Notes: generated by a model from the sequence alone, not told the origin. A stretch of DNA of 64,000 bases from DASRDR01 sp044867785 (GCA_044867785.1 JBIOVM010000185.1:1-64000); one strand, 5' to 3'. Positions 34,690-43,945 are shown, numbered from the stretch's first letter. Program-made: numbers and translations.

Positions 34690-35562
34690 GTGAGAGACGG
34701 AGCGCCGGAGCACGCGAGGGATCCCGGCCTGCCGCTGCCCGAGCAGCGGGTGCGGGCCCGGAACCTGTTCCGCGGCGCGGCGAACCGCATTCACGATGAC
34801 GTGGTCGCGCGGCGCCACGGGTACGCCGGTGCGCTCGTCGCCGGCGTGACGCTCTACGGGTACGTCTCGCGGCTCGCCGTCGCCGCGTGGGGACTCGACT
34901 GGCTCGCGCGGGGCACCGCGAGCGTCCGCTTCCTCCGACCCGTCTACGACGGGGACGAGCTGAGCCTCACCGGCCGAGTCGTCGCGCGATCGGCGAACCC
35001 GCGGGCCGGTGAGGTGGTGGCCGAGATCGAGGCTCGGAGCGCGTGGGGGGACGCGTTCACGACCCTCGTCGCCGGCCTGGCCTGGGGCGGACCCGACATG
35101 GCGGCGCTCGATCTCGGAGCGTATCCCACGGCGCCGCTGCCGAGCGCGCCGCCGCCGGCGACCGCGGCGACGCTCGCGGGTCTCGGTCCGCTGGGAACCA
35201 CGGTGCTGGACCTGGACCCGACCGTGCTCGCCCAGGCCGCGGACGATCTCGACGATCCCGCGCCCGCCTACCGGGGACCCCGAGGGGTGGCGCACCCCGG
35301 CCTCCTCCTCCGCCAGGCGAACCGGGCCCTGGCGGAGAACGTCGCGCTGGGCCCGTGGATCCACGCGTCGAGCGACGTGACGCACCTGGGCCTCGCCCGG
35401 GCGGGGGATCGCATCGAGGCCCGGGGGCGCGTCATGCGCGTCTACGAGCGGGGCGGGCGCGGATGGATCGACCTCGACGTCGCCCTCGTCGTTCCCGACG
35501 GGGCGCGCTCGATCGCGCGCATCCGTCACACCGCCATCTACCGGCTGGAGAGCGGCGAGTGA
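34690..35562 (+). CDS. MaoC-like hotdog dehydratase-family protein
   Basis: 290 residues, apparently with two hotdog halves. The first has FRGAANRIHDDVVARRHGYAG and FLRPVYDGDELSLTGRVVAR; the second has ALGPWIHASSDVTHLGLA and GDRIEARGRVMRVYERGG. This pattern fits MaoC-type acyl dehydratase or thioester-binding proteins. The GTG at 34690 is preceded by GGAG 8 bases away. It diverges from the kinase operon (177-bp gap) and is followed 7 bp later by an antiporter gene. Substrate unknown. Confidence 0.8.
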   Translation: MRDGAPEHARDPGLPLPEQRVRARNLFRGAANRIHDDVVARRHGYAGALVAGVTLYGYVSRLAVAAWGLDWLARGTASVRFLRPVYDGDELSLTGRVVARSANPRAGEVVAEIEARSAWGDAFTTLVAGLAWGGPDMAALDLGAYPTAPLPSAPPPATAATLAGLGPLGTTVLDLDPTVLAQAADDLDDPAPAYRGPRGVAHPGLLLRQANRALAENVALGPWIHASSDVTHLGLARAGDRIEARGRVMRVYERGGRGWIDLDVALVVPDGARSIARIRHTAIYRLESGE

Positions 35563-35569
35563 GCGCGAC

Positions 35570-37216
35570 ATGACCTTGCCGACGCTGGTGCAGACGGGGA
35601 TCGTTCTGCTGGCGGTGGTGCTGGCCCTCACCACCCTCGCCCGGCGGCTGCTGATCCCGTACCCGGTCCTGCTGGTCTTGGGCGGCCTCGCGTTCGCGCT
35701 GGTCCCCGGGCTGCCGCCGGTGCAGCTCCATCCGGACCTCGTCTTCCTCGTCGTCCTGCCGCCCATCCTGTGGTCGGCGGCCTACTTCACCTCGCTGCGC
35801 GACTTCCGGCAGAACCTGCGGCCCATCTCTCTGCTCGCCGTGGGACTCGTGCTGGCCACGACGGCCGTCGTGGCCGCCGCGGCGCGGGCGATCGTCCCCG
35901 GACTGCCCTGGCCGGCCGCGCTCGCGCTCGGCGCCATCGTCTCGCCGCCGGATGCCGTGGCGGCCACGGCCGTCGCCCGGCGCTTGGCGCTCCCGCGCCG
36001 CGTCGTCACGATCCTGGAGGGGGAGAGCCTGGTCAACGACGCCTCGGCCCTGGTCCTGTATCGCTCCGCCGTGGCCGTCATGATCGGCGGGTCCTTCGTC
36101 GTGTGGGAGGGCCTCGTCGACTTCGCGGTGGGCGCGGCGGCCGGCGTGGCGATCGGGCTCGCGGTGGGCGTCGCCACGCGCTTCGCGCTCCGCCTCACCG
36201 ACGACAGCTTCACCGCCATCGCCGCCACGCTCCTGGCCCCCTACGTGGCGTGGGTGGCGGCGGAGCGGCTCCACGTGTCGGCCGTCCTCGCCTGCGTGGC
36301 CGGAGGCTTCTACGTCCGCCAGCACTTCAGCGCCGCCATCGCACCGCTCACGCGCATCCAGGCGCGGGCGGTGTGGGACCTCTTGGTCTTCGTGCTGAAC
36401 GGCATCGTCTTCATCCTCATCGGGCTTCAGCTCGCGGCCTTGCGCCAATCGATTCCCGGCCCCGAGCTGGCGACGCTGCTCTGGCAGGGCGCCGTCCTGA
36501 GCGTGACCGCCATTCTGATTCGCATGGTCTGGGTTCCGATCGCCGCCTACGTGCCGCGGGCCATCAGCCCACGGCTCAGGGCACGCGATCCCATGCCGGC
36601 GTGGTCCGCCCTCTTCCTCATCGGCTGGACGGGGATGCGGGGCATCGTCTCCCTGGCGGCCGCGCTCGCCCTGCCGCTGACGACGGCCGCCGGCACTCCG
36701 CTCCCGTTTCGGGACGAGATCATCGTCCTGACCTTCATCGTCATCCTCGGCACCCTCGTCGTGCAGGGGCTGACGCTCGGCCCGCTCATCCGCCGGCTCG
36801 ACTTCGGCGACGACGACGCGCTCGAGCGCGAGGAAGCGCTCGCCAGGGAGCGGGCGTCCCGCGCCGCCCTCGACCGGGTGGACCAGCTCGCGCGGGAGGG
36901 TTGGGCGCGGCGGGAGCACGTCGAGCGGATGCGGACGCACTACACCCAACGCGTCCGACGCTTCTCGGAGCTGGGCGACCGGGAGGGCTCGGCCGAGTCG
37001 GCGGCGGCCCAGCGGCGACTCCGGCACGAGACGCTTTCGGCGGAGCGTCTGGCGCTCATTCGGCTGCGCGACGACGGATTGATCAGCGACGAGGTGCTGC
37101 ATCGGCTCGAGTACGAGCTGGACGTCGAGGCCATCCGGATCGGCCTCGGCGAGCAGCTGCCGGCGGGGAACGGACCGGCCGTCGGCCGGGAGAGCCAGCC
37201 GGGGAGGACGCCATGA
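35570..37216 (+). CDS. Na+/H+ antiporter, CPA1 family
   Basis: 548 residues with about 12 membrane helices in the first 420 residues and a charged cytoplasmic tail of about 125 residues. Ion-site motifs: LAFVLPPILWSAA-like VVLPPILWSAAYF, the paired SPPDAVAATAV and LEGESLVNDASALVLYR, and GWTGMRGIVSLAAALALPL. The membrane topology and the ND-containing helix match bacterial CPA1 exchangers of the NhaP/YjcE type. Probably pH and sodium homeostasis at the inner membrane. Confidence 0.93.
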   Translation: MTLPTLVQTGIVLLAVVLALTTLARRLLIPYPVLLVLGGLAFALVPGLPPVQLHPDLVFLVVLPPILWSAAYFTSLRDFRQNLRPISLLAVGLVLATTAVVAAAARAIVPGLPWPAALALGAIVSPPDAVAATAVARRLALPRRVVTILEGESLVNDASALVLYRSAVAVMIGGSFVVWEGLVDFAVGAAAGVAIGLAVGVATRFALRLTDDSFTAIAATLLAPYVAWVAAERLHVSAVLACVAGGFYVRQHFSAAIAPLTRIQARAVWDLLVFVLNGIVFILIGLQLAALRQSIPGPELATLLWQGAVLSVTAILIRMVWVPIAAYVPRAISPRLRARDPMPAWSALFLIGWTGMRGIVSLAAALALPLTTAAGTPLPFRDEIIVLTFIVILGTLVVQGLTLGPLIRRLDFGDDDALEREEALARERASRAALDRVDQLAREGWARREHVERMRTHYTQRVRRFSELGDREGSAESAAAQRRLRHETLSAERLALIRLRDDGLISDEVLHRLEYELDVEAIRIGLGEQLPAGNGPAVGRESQPGRTP

Positions 37217-37245
37217 GCCCACCGGACGAAGGCCGTCCGATCGTT
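37213..37245 (+). repeat. short dispersed repeat, copy C
   Basis: Starts at an ATGAGCCC overlapping the antiporter stop and carries GAAGGCCGTCCGATCG. This matches the reverse complement of copies A and B at 12485-12510 and 12959-13014. A 15-codon open frame through it is not supported as a gene. Confidence 0.5.
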
Positions 37246-37256
37246 CACGCTTGTCC

Positions 37257-37286
37257 TTGACACTGGAATGGGACCTTCCATAGACT
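37257..37286 (+). promoter_or_regulatory. promoter of the second TRAP operon with operator-like palindrome
   Basis: TTGACA (37257-37262), 18-base spacer, TAGACT (37281-37286). The spacer contains the inverted repeat TGGAA-N7-TTCCA (37264-37280), exactly between -35 and -10, where a repressor would block polymerase. About 65 bases separate it from the dctP start. Confidence 0.65.
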
Positions 37287-37354
37287 CGCGGCACGCCGCG
37301 CGGTAGAACCCCGGGGCGCCCGAATCGATCCCGAGGCCCAATGGAGGTGCATAC

Positions 37355-38524
37355 ATGACGAAGCGCCGATCTCTGATCCTCGCCGCTATCGGCCTGGTCG
37401 CCGCGGTCGCGGTGACCATGGCGTTGACGGAGCGCCTGATTCCAGTCGCACGCGCCCAGGCGCCCGTCGTCCTCAAGATCCAGGCGAGCTGGCCCGCCTC
37501 GCTGACGATCTTCGAGCATCTGAAGTTCGTGGCTGAGCGCGTGGACAAGCTCTCCGGCGGGACCCTGAAGATCGAGGCACTGCCGGCCGGTACCATCGTC
37601 CCGGCCTTCGAGGTGCTCGACGCGACGAGCAAGAAGGTCATCGACGGATTTCACTCCGTCTCCTACTACTGGGTCGGCAAGAACAAGACGGCCGCGCTCT
37701 TCACGGGCGGCCCCGGCGGCACCTTCGGCATGGACTTTGTGGACGTGCTGGGCTGGATGTACGAGGGCGGCGGTCTCGAGCTCTACCAGCAGATGTACAA
37801 GGACGTGATGAAGCTCAACGTGGTCCCGCTGCCCGCCTTCCCGAGCGGTCCGCAGGCGTTCGGCTGGTTCAAGCGACCGATCAAGGACCTGGCCGACTTC
37901 AAGGGCATGAAGTGCCGCCAGACCGGCCTCAACGCCGAGGTCTTCACCGAGATGGGGATGCGCACCGTCAACCTGCCCGGCGGGGAGATCCTGCCGGCCG
38001 CCGAGCGCGGTGTCATCGACTGCGCGGAGTGGGTCGGCGGCATCGAGGACCTCCGGCTCGGCTTCCACAACGTGTGGAAGTACCACTACACGCCGGGGAT
38101 GCACGAGACCGTGACCATGGGCGAGATCGGTATCAATACCGAGGTGTGGGACAAGCTCTCGCCGCAGCACAAGGAGATCATCAAGTCCGCGACGATGGAG
38201 GGCTTCATCCGCTGGTACGCTAAGTGGCAGCGCCAGAACGCCGACGCCCTCAAGGAGTTCGTCGAGAAGCACAAGGTCAACGTCATCCGGACGCCGCCCG
38301 AGGTCCTGATCGACTTCCTCAAGGCTTGGGACAAGATCGCCGCGCGCGAGGCGGAAAAGGACCCCTTCTTCAAGAAGGTGCTCGACTCCCAGCGGGAGTA
38401 CGCCGGGGTCGTCGTGCCCGCCAAGCGCTTCCTCTTCCCGCCCTACGACTTCGCGGCCAACTACTACTGGCCGGCGAAGAAGACGGCGGCCGGCGGCGGG
38501 GCGGCGCCGGCGGCGAAGAAGTAG
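37355..38524 (+). CDS. dctP: TRAP transporter substrate-binding protein DctP
   Basis: 389 residues with an N-terminal signal/anchor (LILAAIGLVAAVAVTMAL, then VARAQA). Receptor features: IEALPAGTIVPAFEVLDA, FKGMKCRQTGLNAEVF and LPGGEILPAAERGVIDCAEW, whose Arg is expected to bind a carboxylate. ATG 37355 has GGAGGTG about 6 bases upstream. A short Ala/Gly/Lys tail ends the protein. First gene of dctP-dctQ-dctM; related to, but clearly different from, the receptor at 4181-5311. Confidence 0.95.
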   Translation: MTKRRSLILAAIGLVAAVAVTMALTERLIPVARAQAPVVLKIQASWPASLTIFEHLKFVAERVDKLSGGTLKIEALPAGTIVPAFEVLDATSKKVIDGFHSVSYYWVGKNKTAALFTGGPGGTFGMDFVDVLGWMYEGGGLELYQQMYKDVMKLNVVPLPAFPSGPQAFGWFKRPIKDLADFKGMKCRQTGLNAEVFTEMGMRTVNLPGGEILPAAERGVIDCAEWVGGIEDLRLGFHNVWKYHYTPGMHETVTMGEIGINTEVWDKLSPQHKEIIKSATMEGFIRWYAKWQRQNADALKEFVEKHKVNVIRTPPEVLIDFLKAWDKIAAREAEKDPFFKKVLDSQREYAGVVVPAKRFLFPPYDFAANYYWPAKKTAAGGGAAPAAKK

Positions 38525-38577
38525 CGATCGGCGCCCCGATCGCATCCGCGGAGGGGCCGGCGCGCCGCCGGCCCCTC
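38524..38577 (+). terminator. double hairpin between dctP and dctQ
   Basis: Two adjacent perfect hairpins in the 94-bp gap. The first has an 8-bp stem (38524-38531 with 38536-38543, CGCC loop); the second a 12-bp stem (38551-38562 with 38566-38577, CGC loop). No T-tract follows. The position matches the hairpin in the first TRAP operon. Confidence 0.7.
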
Positions 38578-38618
38578 ACTCCATCACCGATGACGGTCGC
38601 GCTCCCGCGAGATCCGGG

Positions 38619-39191
38619 TTGAGCGGCGCTCCGCGCTCGACGGTCGAGCCGTCGCCCGCGCTGCTCCGGATCACCCGGGCCATCGACTCGTTCAGCGACT
38701 GGTCGGGGAAGATCGTCGCCTGGCTGATCCTGCCGCTCGTCCTGAGCCTGACCTACGAAGCGGTCGCCCGCTACCTCTTCGACGCGCCCACGCTCTGGGC
38801 GTACGACCTCTCCTACATGATGTACGCGGCGATCTTCATGCTCGGCGCCCACTACACGCTCCTCAAGGGAGCGCACATCAGGACCGACATGCTGTGGGAG
38901 AGGTTCTCGGTGCGCACCAAGGGGCGGATCGACGTCGTGGCCTACACCATCTTCTTCTTCCCGGCCATGATCCTGCTCTTCTACGCGAGCGTCGACGAGG
39001 CATGGCGCTCGTGGCAGATGGGTGAGCTCTCCGAGCAGACGGCGTGGCGGCCCATCCTCTGGCCGTTCAAGGCCATCGTGCCGCTCACCGCGCTCCTCCT
39101 CCTCATCCAGGGCGCGTCCGAGCTCCTCAAGTCCCTCTACGCGGCCCGCACCGGCCGGTTCCTCACCACCGCCGAGACCATCCAGGTATGA
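38619..39191 (+). CDS. dctQ: TRAP transporter small permease DctQ
   Basis: 190 residues with four hydrophobic segments (IVAWLILPLVLSLTYEAVAR, YMMYAAIFMLGAHYTLL, VVAYTIFFFPAMILLFYA, AIVPLTALLLLIQGASELL). The start is uncertain: TTG 38619 is the only start codon in the right place and has a weak ribosome site. It ends in an ATGA overlap with dctM. Confidence 0.9.
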   Translation: MSGAPRSTVEPSPALLRITRAIDSFSDWSGKIVAWLILPLVLSLTYEAVARYLFDAPTLWAYDLSYMMYAAIFMLGAHYTLLKGAHIRTDMLWERFSVRTKGRIDVVAYTIFFFPAMILLFYASVDEAWRSWQMGELSEQTAWRPILWPFKAIVPLTALLLLIQGASELLKSLYAARTGRFLTTAETIQV

Positions 39192-40507
39192 ACGCGAACG
39201 CGATCCTGGGTCTGGTGATGCTGGCGCTCATGGTCGGGGTGATCTTCGTGGGCTTCCCGATCAGCTTCACGCTGCTCTTCCTCGCCCTGGTCCTCGGTTA
39301 CTTCGGGCTGGGCACGATCGTCTTCGACCTCGCGTTCTTCCAGACCATCGGCCTGATGAAGGAGCAGACCCTGGCAGCCGTGCCGCTATTCATCTTCATG
39401 GGTTACGTCGTCGAGCAGGCCGGCCTCATGGAGCGTCTCTTCCGGGCGTTCCGGATCATGCTCGCCCCCGTGCGCGGCTCGCTCTACCTGGGAGTCATCC
39501 TCACCGCCACGGTCTTCGCGATGGCCACCGGCATCGTGGGCGCCGCCGTCACGGTGCTCGGCATCATGGCGGCGCCGATCATGATGAAGAGCGGCTACAG
39601 CCCCCGGCTCTCCGCGGGGGCGATCGCGGCCGGGGGGACGCTCGGCATCCTGATCCCGCCGAGCGTCATGCTGATCGTGATGGGGCCGGTCATCAATGTG
39701 TCGGTCGCCAAGCTCTACGCGGCGTCGTTCGGCCCCGGCTTCCTCTTGGCGAGTCTGTACATCGTGTACACGCTCACGCGGAGCTTCATCAATCCGGCGC
39801 TGGGCCCGGCCGTCCCCAAGGAGGAGCGGGCAACGTCGGCTCTCCAGGTCCTCCGCGAGTTCTTCGCCGGGATCGTGCCGCTGACTCTCCTCATCTGCGC
39901 GACGCTCGGCACCATCCTGGCCGGCGTCGTGACGCCCACCGAGGCGGCCGCCATGGGCGCGTCGGGGGCCCTCCTCTTGTCCATCGCCTATCGCCGGTTC
40001 TCGCTCGCGGGCCTGAAGACGGCAGCGTTCAACACCATGACCACCTCGAGCATGGTCCTCTTCCTCGCCGTCGCTTCGAACATCTTCGGTGCGATCTTTG
40101 CGCGGCTCGGAAGCGCCTCGGTCATCACGAACGCCCTGACCGGCCTGCCCGTGCCCCCGTTCGTCACCTTGCTCCTCGTGATGGGCCTCATCTTCCTCCT
40201 GGGGTGGCCCTTCGAGTGGCCGGCCATCATCTTCGTGTTCATCCCGATCTTCTACCCGGTCATCGAGGCCCTGAAGTACGACATGCTGTGGTTCGGTGCG
40301 CTGGTGGCGGTGAATCTCCAGACCGCATACCTCTCTCCGCCGGTGGCCATGTCCGCCTACTACCTGAAGCAGGTGGTGCCGCAGTGGAGCCTCCGCACCA
40401 TCTACTACGGCATGGCGGACTTCATGGTCATCCAGGTGGTCGCGCTGCTCCTGGTGCTGCTGTTCCCCGAGATCGCGCTCTGGTTCCCCCGCTGGCTTTT
40501 CGATTAG
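39188..40507 (+). CDS. dctM: TRAP transporter large permease DctM
   Basis: 439 residues, the normal DctM length, in contrast to the expanded form at 1326-3389. Family motifs are GGTLGILIPPSVMLIVMG, GVVTPTEAAAMGASGAL, LLGWPFEWPAIIFVF and LSPPVAMSAYYLKQV. ATG 39188 couples to dctQ. Substrate unknown; no enzyme gene follows directly, because a new promoter and an ABC-type receptor gene come next. Confidence 0.95.
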   Translation: MNANAILGLVMLALMVGVIFVGFPISFTLLFLALVLGYFGLGTIVFDLAFFQTIGLMKEQTLAAVPLFIFMGYVVEQAGLMERLFRAFRIMLAPVRGSLYLGVILTATVFAMATGIVGAAVTVLGIMAAPIMMKSGYSPRLSAGAIAAGGTLGILIPPSVMLIVMGPVINVSVAKLYAASFGPGFLLASLYIVYTLTRSFINPALGPAVPKEERATSALQVLREFFAGIVPLTLLICATLGTILAGVVTPTEAAAMGASGALLLSIAYRRFSLAGLKTAAFNTMTTSSMVLFLAVASNIFGAIFARLGSASVITNALTGLPVPPFVTLLLVMGLIFLLGWPFEWPAIIFVFIPIFYPVIEALKYDMLWFGALVAVNLQTAYLSPPVAMSAYYLKQVVPQWSLRTIYYGMADFMVIQVVALLLVLLFPEIALWFPRWLFD

Positions 40508-40545
40508 CCTTGGGTCGCCGGCGCGCGTCGCCGGGTCCCTTCGCC

Positions 40546-40575
40546 TTGACAGTCGCGTCCGACGGGGGCTAAATA
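40546..40575 (+). promoter_or_regulatory. strong sigma70-type promoter
   Basis: TTGACA (40546-40551), 18-base spacer, TAAATA (40570-40575), about 30 bases before the GTG of the binding-protein gene. The best consensus match in the window. Confidence 0.7.
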
Positions 40576-40605
40576 CCCGAGCGTTCCACCGGAGGGAGAT
40601 CCATC

Positions 40606-41937
40606 GTGCCGCGTCGTCCTGGCCCCACTCGGCGTGAGCTCCTGGCCGGCGCGGCCGCGATCGGCCTCGCCCCGGCCTTCGCCGGGCGGCACGTCCTCGC
40701 CGCATCGCGGGTCCTCCGGATCGCGCAATGGGCGCACTTCGTTCCCGCCTACGACGAGTGGCTCGACAAGAAGTTCGCGCCGGAGTGGGGGGAGCGGAAC
40801 GGCGTCACCGTCGAGATCGATCACCTCTCGGTCCACGAGCTGCGCAGGCGCGCCGACACCGAGGTCGCCACCCAGCAGGGGCACGACCTCTTCGCGTTCG
40901 GCGACTCGCCCGCGTCCTACCAGGCCTACGTGGCTCCGCTGACGGACGTCGTGACGGAGTGCGAGCGCCGCTTCGGGAACCTGCTCGGGTTCGCCCACCG
41001 CAGCGCGTTCAACCCGCGCACCAAGCAGTACTTCGCCGTTCCCGAGAGCTGGGCGCCGTCGCCCCTCCACTACCGGGGGGACCTGTGGGGCGCCGCCGGG
41101 CTCCGGCCGGACACCTGGGAGCTGGTGCGCGAGGGCGCGCGGAAGATCAGGGAGAAGCGCAATGTGCCGGCGGGCTTCGGCCTGGCCATCGAGCCGGACA
41201 GCAACGTGACCCTGCGGGGGCTCCTCTGGGCGTTCGGGGCGGCCGAGCAGGACGAAGCGGGGCAGGTCGCGATCAACTCGCCGGCCACGATCGAGGCCGT
41301 CAAGCTGATGTCGGCCCTCTACAAGGAGTCGATGATCGGGGACGTGTTCATGTGGGATGCGGGCTCGAACAATCGCGCGTTCGTGTGGGGCCAGGCGTCG
41401 ATCATCCAGAACGCGATCTCCGCCATTCGGAGCATGGAGAAGAGCAACCCCCTGCTCGCCCGGAAGGCCCTCCTGGCGCCGCCGGCCGCCGGCCCGGCCG
41501 GGCGACTGACGGCGGCCAACGTGATGCACTGCTACGTCCTGTGGAAGTTTTCGGACAAGGCCGACCTCGCGAAGCGGTTTCTGATCGACCTCGTGGCGGC
41601 GGGCGAGACGGGCTTCCGCGCGAGCGAGTTCTACAACCTTCCGTGCTTCCCGCGGGCGGTGCCGGACCTCGCGCGCAAGCTGGGCGCCGCCGGCGCCGGT
41701 CGGAAGCCCGCTCCCGGGCAGCCCGCGGACCGCTACGGCCTGCTCGCCGAGGCCGCCGCCTGGAGCGCGAATCCGGGGCATCCCGGGTACGTCACGCCGG
41801 CGGTCGACGAGACGTTCCAGCGGGGGATCATCCCCGCGATGTTCGCGAGAGCCGCTCGCGGGGATCAGAGTCCCGAGGCGTCGGTTCGGGCCGCGGAGAC
41901 CGAGATGCGCCGCATCTACGACCGCTGGAGCAAGTAG
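40606..41937 (+). CDS. extracellular ABC-type solute-binding protein (family 1), Tat exported
   Basis: 443 residues. A twin-arginine signal (GPTRRELLAGAAAIGLAPA) precedes the mature start LRIAQWAHFVPAYDEWLDKK, typical of family 1 extracellular binding proteins. GTG 40606 has GGAGGGA upstream. No ABC permease or ATPase genes follow; instead come a MetE-like protein and an acetamidase. The receptor may serve a permease encoded elsewhere, and the operon suggests an amide- or one-carbon-related solute. Confidence 0.9.
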   Translation: MPRRPGPTRRELLAGAAAIGLAPAFAGRHVLAASRVLRIAQWAHFVPAYDEWLDKKFAPEWGERNGVTVEIDHLSVHELRRRADTEVATQQGHDLFAFGDSPASYQAYVAPLTDVVTECERRFGNLLGFAHRSAFNPRTKQYFAVPESWAPSPLHYRGDLWGAAGLRPDTWELVREGARKIREKRNVPAGFGLAIEPDSNVTLRGLLWAFGAAEQDEAGQVAINSPATIEAVKLMSALYKESMIGDVFMWDAGSNNRAFVWGQASIIQNAISAIRSMEKSNPLLARKALLAPPAAGPAGRLTAANVMHCYVLWKFSDKADLAKRFLIDLVAAGETGFRASEFYNLPCFPRAVPDLARKLGAAGAGRKPAPGQPADRYGLLAEAAAWSANPGHPGYVTPAVDETFQRGIIPAMFARAARGDQSPEASVRAAETEMRRIYDRWSK

Positions 41938-42996
41938 GTGGACGCGCTGGCAACCAGCATCGCCGGCAGCCTGCCGAAGCCCGCCTGGCTCGCGGCGCCG
42001 GAAACCCTCTGGGCGCCGTGGCGGCTTTCCCCCGAGACGCTCCTCGAGGGGCAGCGCGACGCGGTGCTCCTGGCGCTCCGCGACCAGGAGCGGGCGGGCA
42101 TCGACGTCGTGACGGACGGGGAGCAGACGCGGCAGCACTTCGTCCACGGCTTCGCCGAGCGCCTGGAAGGGATCGACGCGACGCGCCGAGCGCGGGTCGG
42201 CATCCGGGGCGACCGGTACGTCGCCGAGGTGCCGACCGTGGTGGGGTCGGTGCGGCGCGCGGCGTCGGTGCACGCCGAGGAAGCCGCCTTTGCGCGGGCC
42301 AACACCGCGCGACGCCTGAAGTGGACGCTGCCGGGGCCGATGACCCTGGTCGACACCGTCGCCGACGGGCACTATCGCGATCGGGCCCGGCTCGCCCAGG
42401 ACGTGGCGGCGGCTCTCAACGCCGAGGCGCGCGAGCTGGCCGCCCTCGGGGTCGACGTGATCCAGCTCGACGAGCCGGCGTTCAACGTGGACGCGTACCT
42501 GCCCGAGATCGAGGAGTGGGGCATCTCGGCGCTCGAGGCGGCCATCGCGGGCGTGGGCTGCGCCACCGCCGTCCACATCTGCTACGGGTACGGAATCCGC
42601 GCCAACGTGGACTGGAAGGCGACGCTCGGACGCGAGTGGCGGCAGTACGAGCGGACGTTTCCCCTCCTGGCGCAGAGCCGCGTCGGGCAGGTCTCGGTGG
42701 AGTGCGCGGCCTCGCGCGTTCCGCTCGAGCTCCTGGGGCTCCTGGGCGACAAGGGGGTCCTCGCGGGCGTCATCGACGTGGCGTCGCATCGTGTCGAGAC
42801 CGCGGAAGAGGTGGCCGCGACGATCCGGCGGCTGCTCGAGCACGTCCCGGCCGCCCGCCTCCTCCCGTGCACCAACTGCGGGATGGCACCCCTGCCGCGC
42901 GCCGTCGCGCTCGGCAAGCTCGTCGCGCTGGGCCGCGGAGCGGCGCTGGTCCGCGCCGAGCTGGGGATCCCCGCCCGGACCGAGGCCCGGGCGTGA
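41938..42996 (+). CDS. core MetE-like cobalamin-independent methyltransferase
   Basis: 352 residues, matching only the C-terminal catalytic barrel of MetE. Zinc ligands read as His213-x-Cys215 (AVHICYGYG), Glu255 (VSVECAAS) and Cys314 (CTNCGMAP). The substrate-binding LDEPAFNVD is present. GTG 41938 begins right after the previous stop codon. Short MetE proteins in other bacteria and archaea transfer methyl groups from corrinoid proteins or other donors rather than from methyltetrahydrofolate. In this catabolic-looking operon the donor and acceptor are open questions. Confidence 0.88.
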   Translation: MDALATSIAGSLPKPAWLAAPETLWAPWRLSPETLLEGQRDAVLLALRDQERAGIDVVTDGEQTRQHFVHGFAERLEGIDATRRARVGIRGDRYVAEVPTVVGSVRRAASVHAEEAAFARANTARRLKWTLPGPMTLVDTVADGHYRDRARLAQDVAAALNAEARELAALGVDVIQLDEPAFNVDAYLPEIEEWGISALEAAIAGVGCATAVHICYGYGIRANVDWKATLGREWRQYERTFPLLAQSRVGQVSVECAASRVPLELLGLLGDKGVLAGVIDVASHRVETAEEVAATIRRLLEHVPAARLLPCTNCGMAPLPRAVALGKLVALGRGAALVRAELGIPARTEARA

Positions 42997-43886
42997 AACG
43001 GCTCTCCGCCCGACACGCCTTCTTCCACTTCGACCCGGCGCGTCCGCCGGCGCTGCGGCTCAAGCCGGGTGAGGAGCTCCTCGTCGAGGTGCAGGACGCC
43101 TTCGGGGGCGAGCGCGACATCGCGCGGATCCCGGATCCGTTCACTCCGGACTGGGAGGGGCATCCCACGCCTCCGGCGACCGGCCCCGTCTACATCGAGG
43201 GCGCGGCGCCCGGCCAGACGCTCGTCGTCGACATCGTCGAGATCGTTCCGGCCGCCGAGGGGTTCGTGGCGATCCAGCGCAACGCCGGGTTCCTCCCCGA
43301 GCGGTTTCCCACCCCGCGGATCAAGCGCGTGCCGATCCGGGACGGCGCCGTGCTCTTCGACGGCCTCCGGCTCCCCGCCTCGCCGAACTTCGGGACCTTC
43401 TCGACCACGCCCGCCTCGGGGGGCCGGGCCGGGATCGCCGGCTTCCACGGGGGCGACCTCGACCAGAAGGAGGTGGCGGCGGGGAACCGCGTCTACCTGC
43501 CCGTGTTCGTGCCGGGCGCCCTCTTCGGGCTGGGCGACCCGCACGCGATCATCTCGGACGGCATCGCCTGCGGCACGGGAGTCGAGTGCGCGGCCACCGC
43601 CCGGCTCCGCTTCGGCGTCCTGCCGAGGACCGTCGCGCGCCCGCGCATCGAGACGCCGAGGGCGATCCACATCGTCGGCTTCGGGCCCGACCTCGACACC
43701 GCCGCGCGGGACGCCGTGGAGCAGGGCGTCGTCTACCTGGTCGAGGACCGGCGGATGGACGAGGAGGACGCCTACATGCTGCTGTCGCTCGTGGGCGATC
43801 TGGTCGTCGGGACCTCGCCCCGCCCGATCATGGGCGTGCGGCTGGTGCTGCCGAAGGCCGTGCTCACCCAGATGCCGAGCGGCTGA
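42993..43886 (+). CDS. acetamidase/formamidase family protein
   Basis: 297 residues. Family markers: EVQDAFGGERDIARIPDP, FEGxL-type GFLPERFPTPRIK, GNFGTF-like PASPNFGTFSTTPASGG, FHGGDLD and the C-terminal GDLVVGTSPRPIMGVRLVLP. Hydrolyses a short amide to ammonia and a carboxylate in characterised members. GTG 42993 overlaps the MetE-like stop (GTGA). A C-terminal fragment of the same family lies at 11204-11431. Confidence 0.92.
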   Translation: MKRLSARHAFFHFDPARPPALRLKPGEELLVEVQDAFGGERDIARIPDPFTPDWEGHPTPPATGPVYIEGAAPGQTLVVDIVEIVPAAEGFVAIQRNAGFLPERFPTPRIKRVPIRDGAVLFDGLRLPASPNFGTFSTTPASGGRAGIAGFHGGDLDQKEVAAGNRVYLPVFVPGALFGLGDPHAIISDGIACGTGVECAATARLRFGVLPRTVARPRIETPRAIHIVGFGPDLDTAARDAVEQGVVYLVEDRRMDEEDAYMLLSLVGDLVVGTSPRPIMGVRLVLPKAVLTQMPSG

Positions 43887-43903
43887 GCGCCGCTCGCTCG
43901 CCG

Positions 43904-43933
43904 TTGCGACTCGACGACCCGTCTGCCTAAACT
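43904..43933 (+). promoter_or_regulatory. sigma70-type promoter for ccdA
   Basis: TTGCGA (43904-43909), 18-base spacer, TAAACT (43928-43933). The -10 ends 12 bases before the ATG at 43946, so the 5' leader would be only about 5 bases. Confidence 0.55.
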
Positions 43934-43945
43934 GGCGCCGAGGCG

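Noticed and set aside
37213..37260. 15-codon gene after the antiporter
   Set aside because: The ATGA overlap is tempting, but the sequence is part of the dispersed repeat and has no conserved product.
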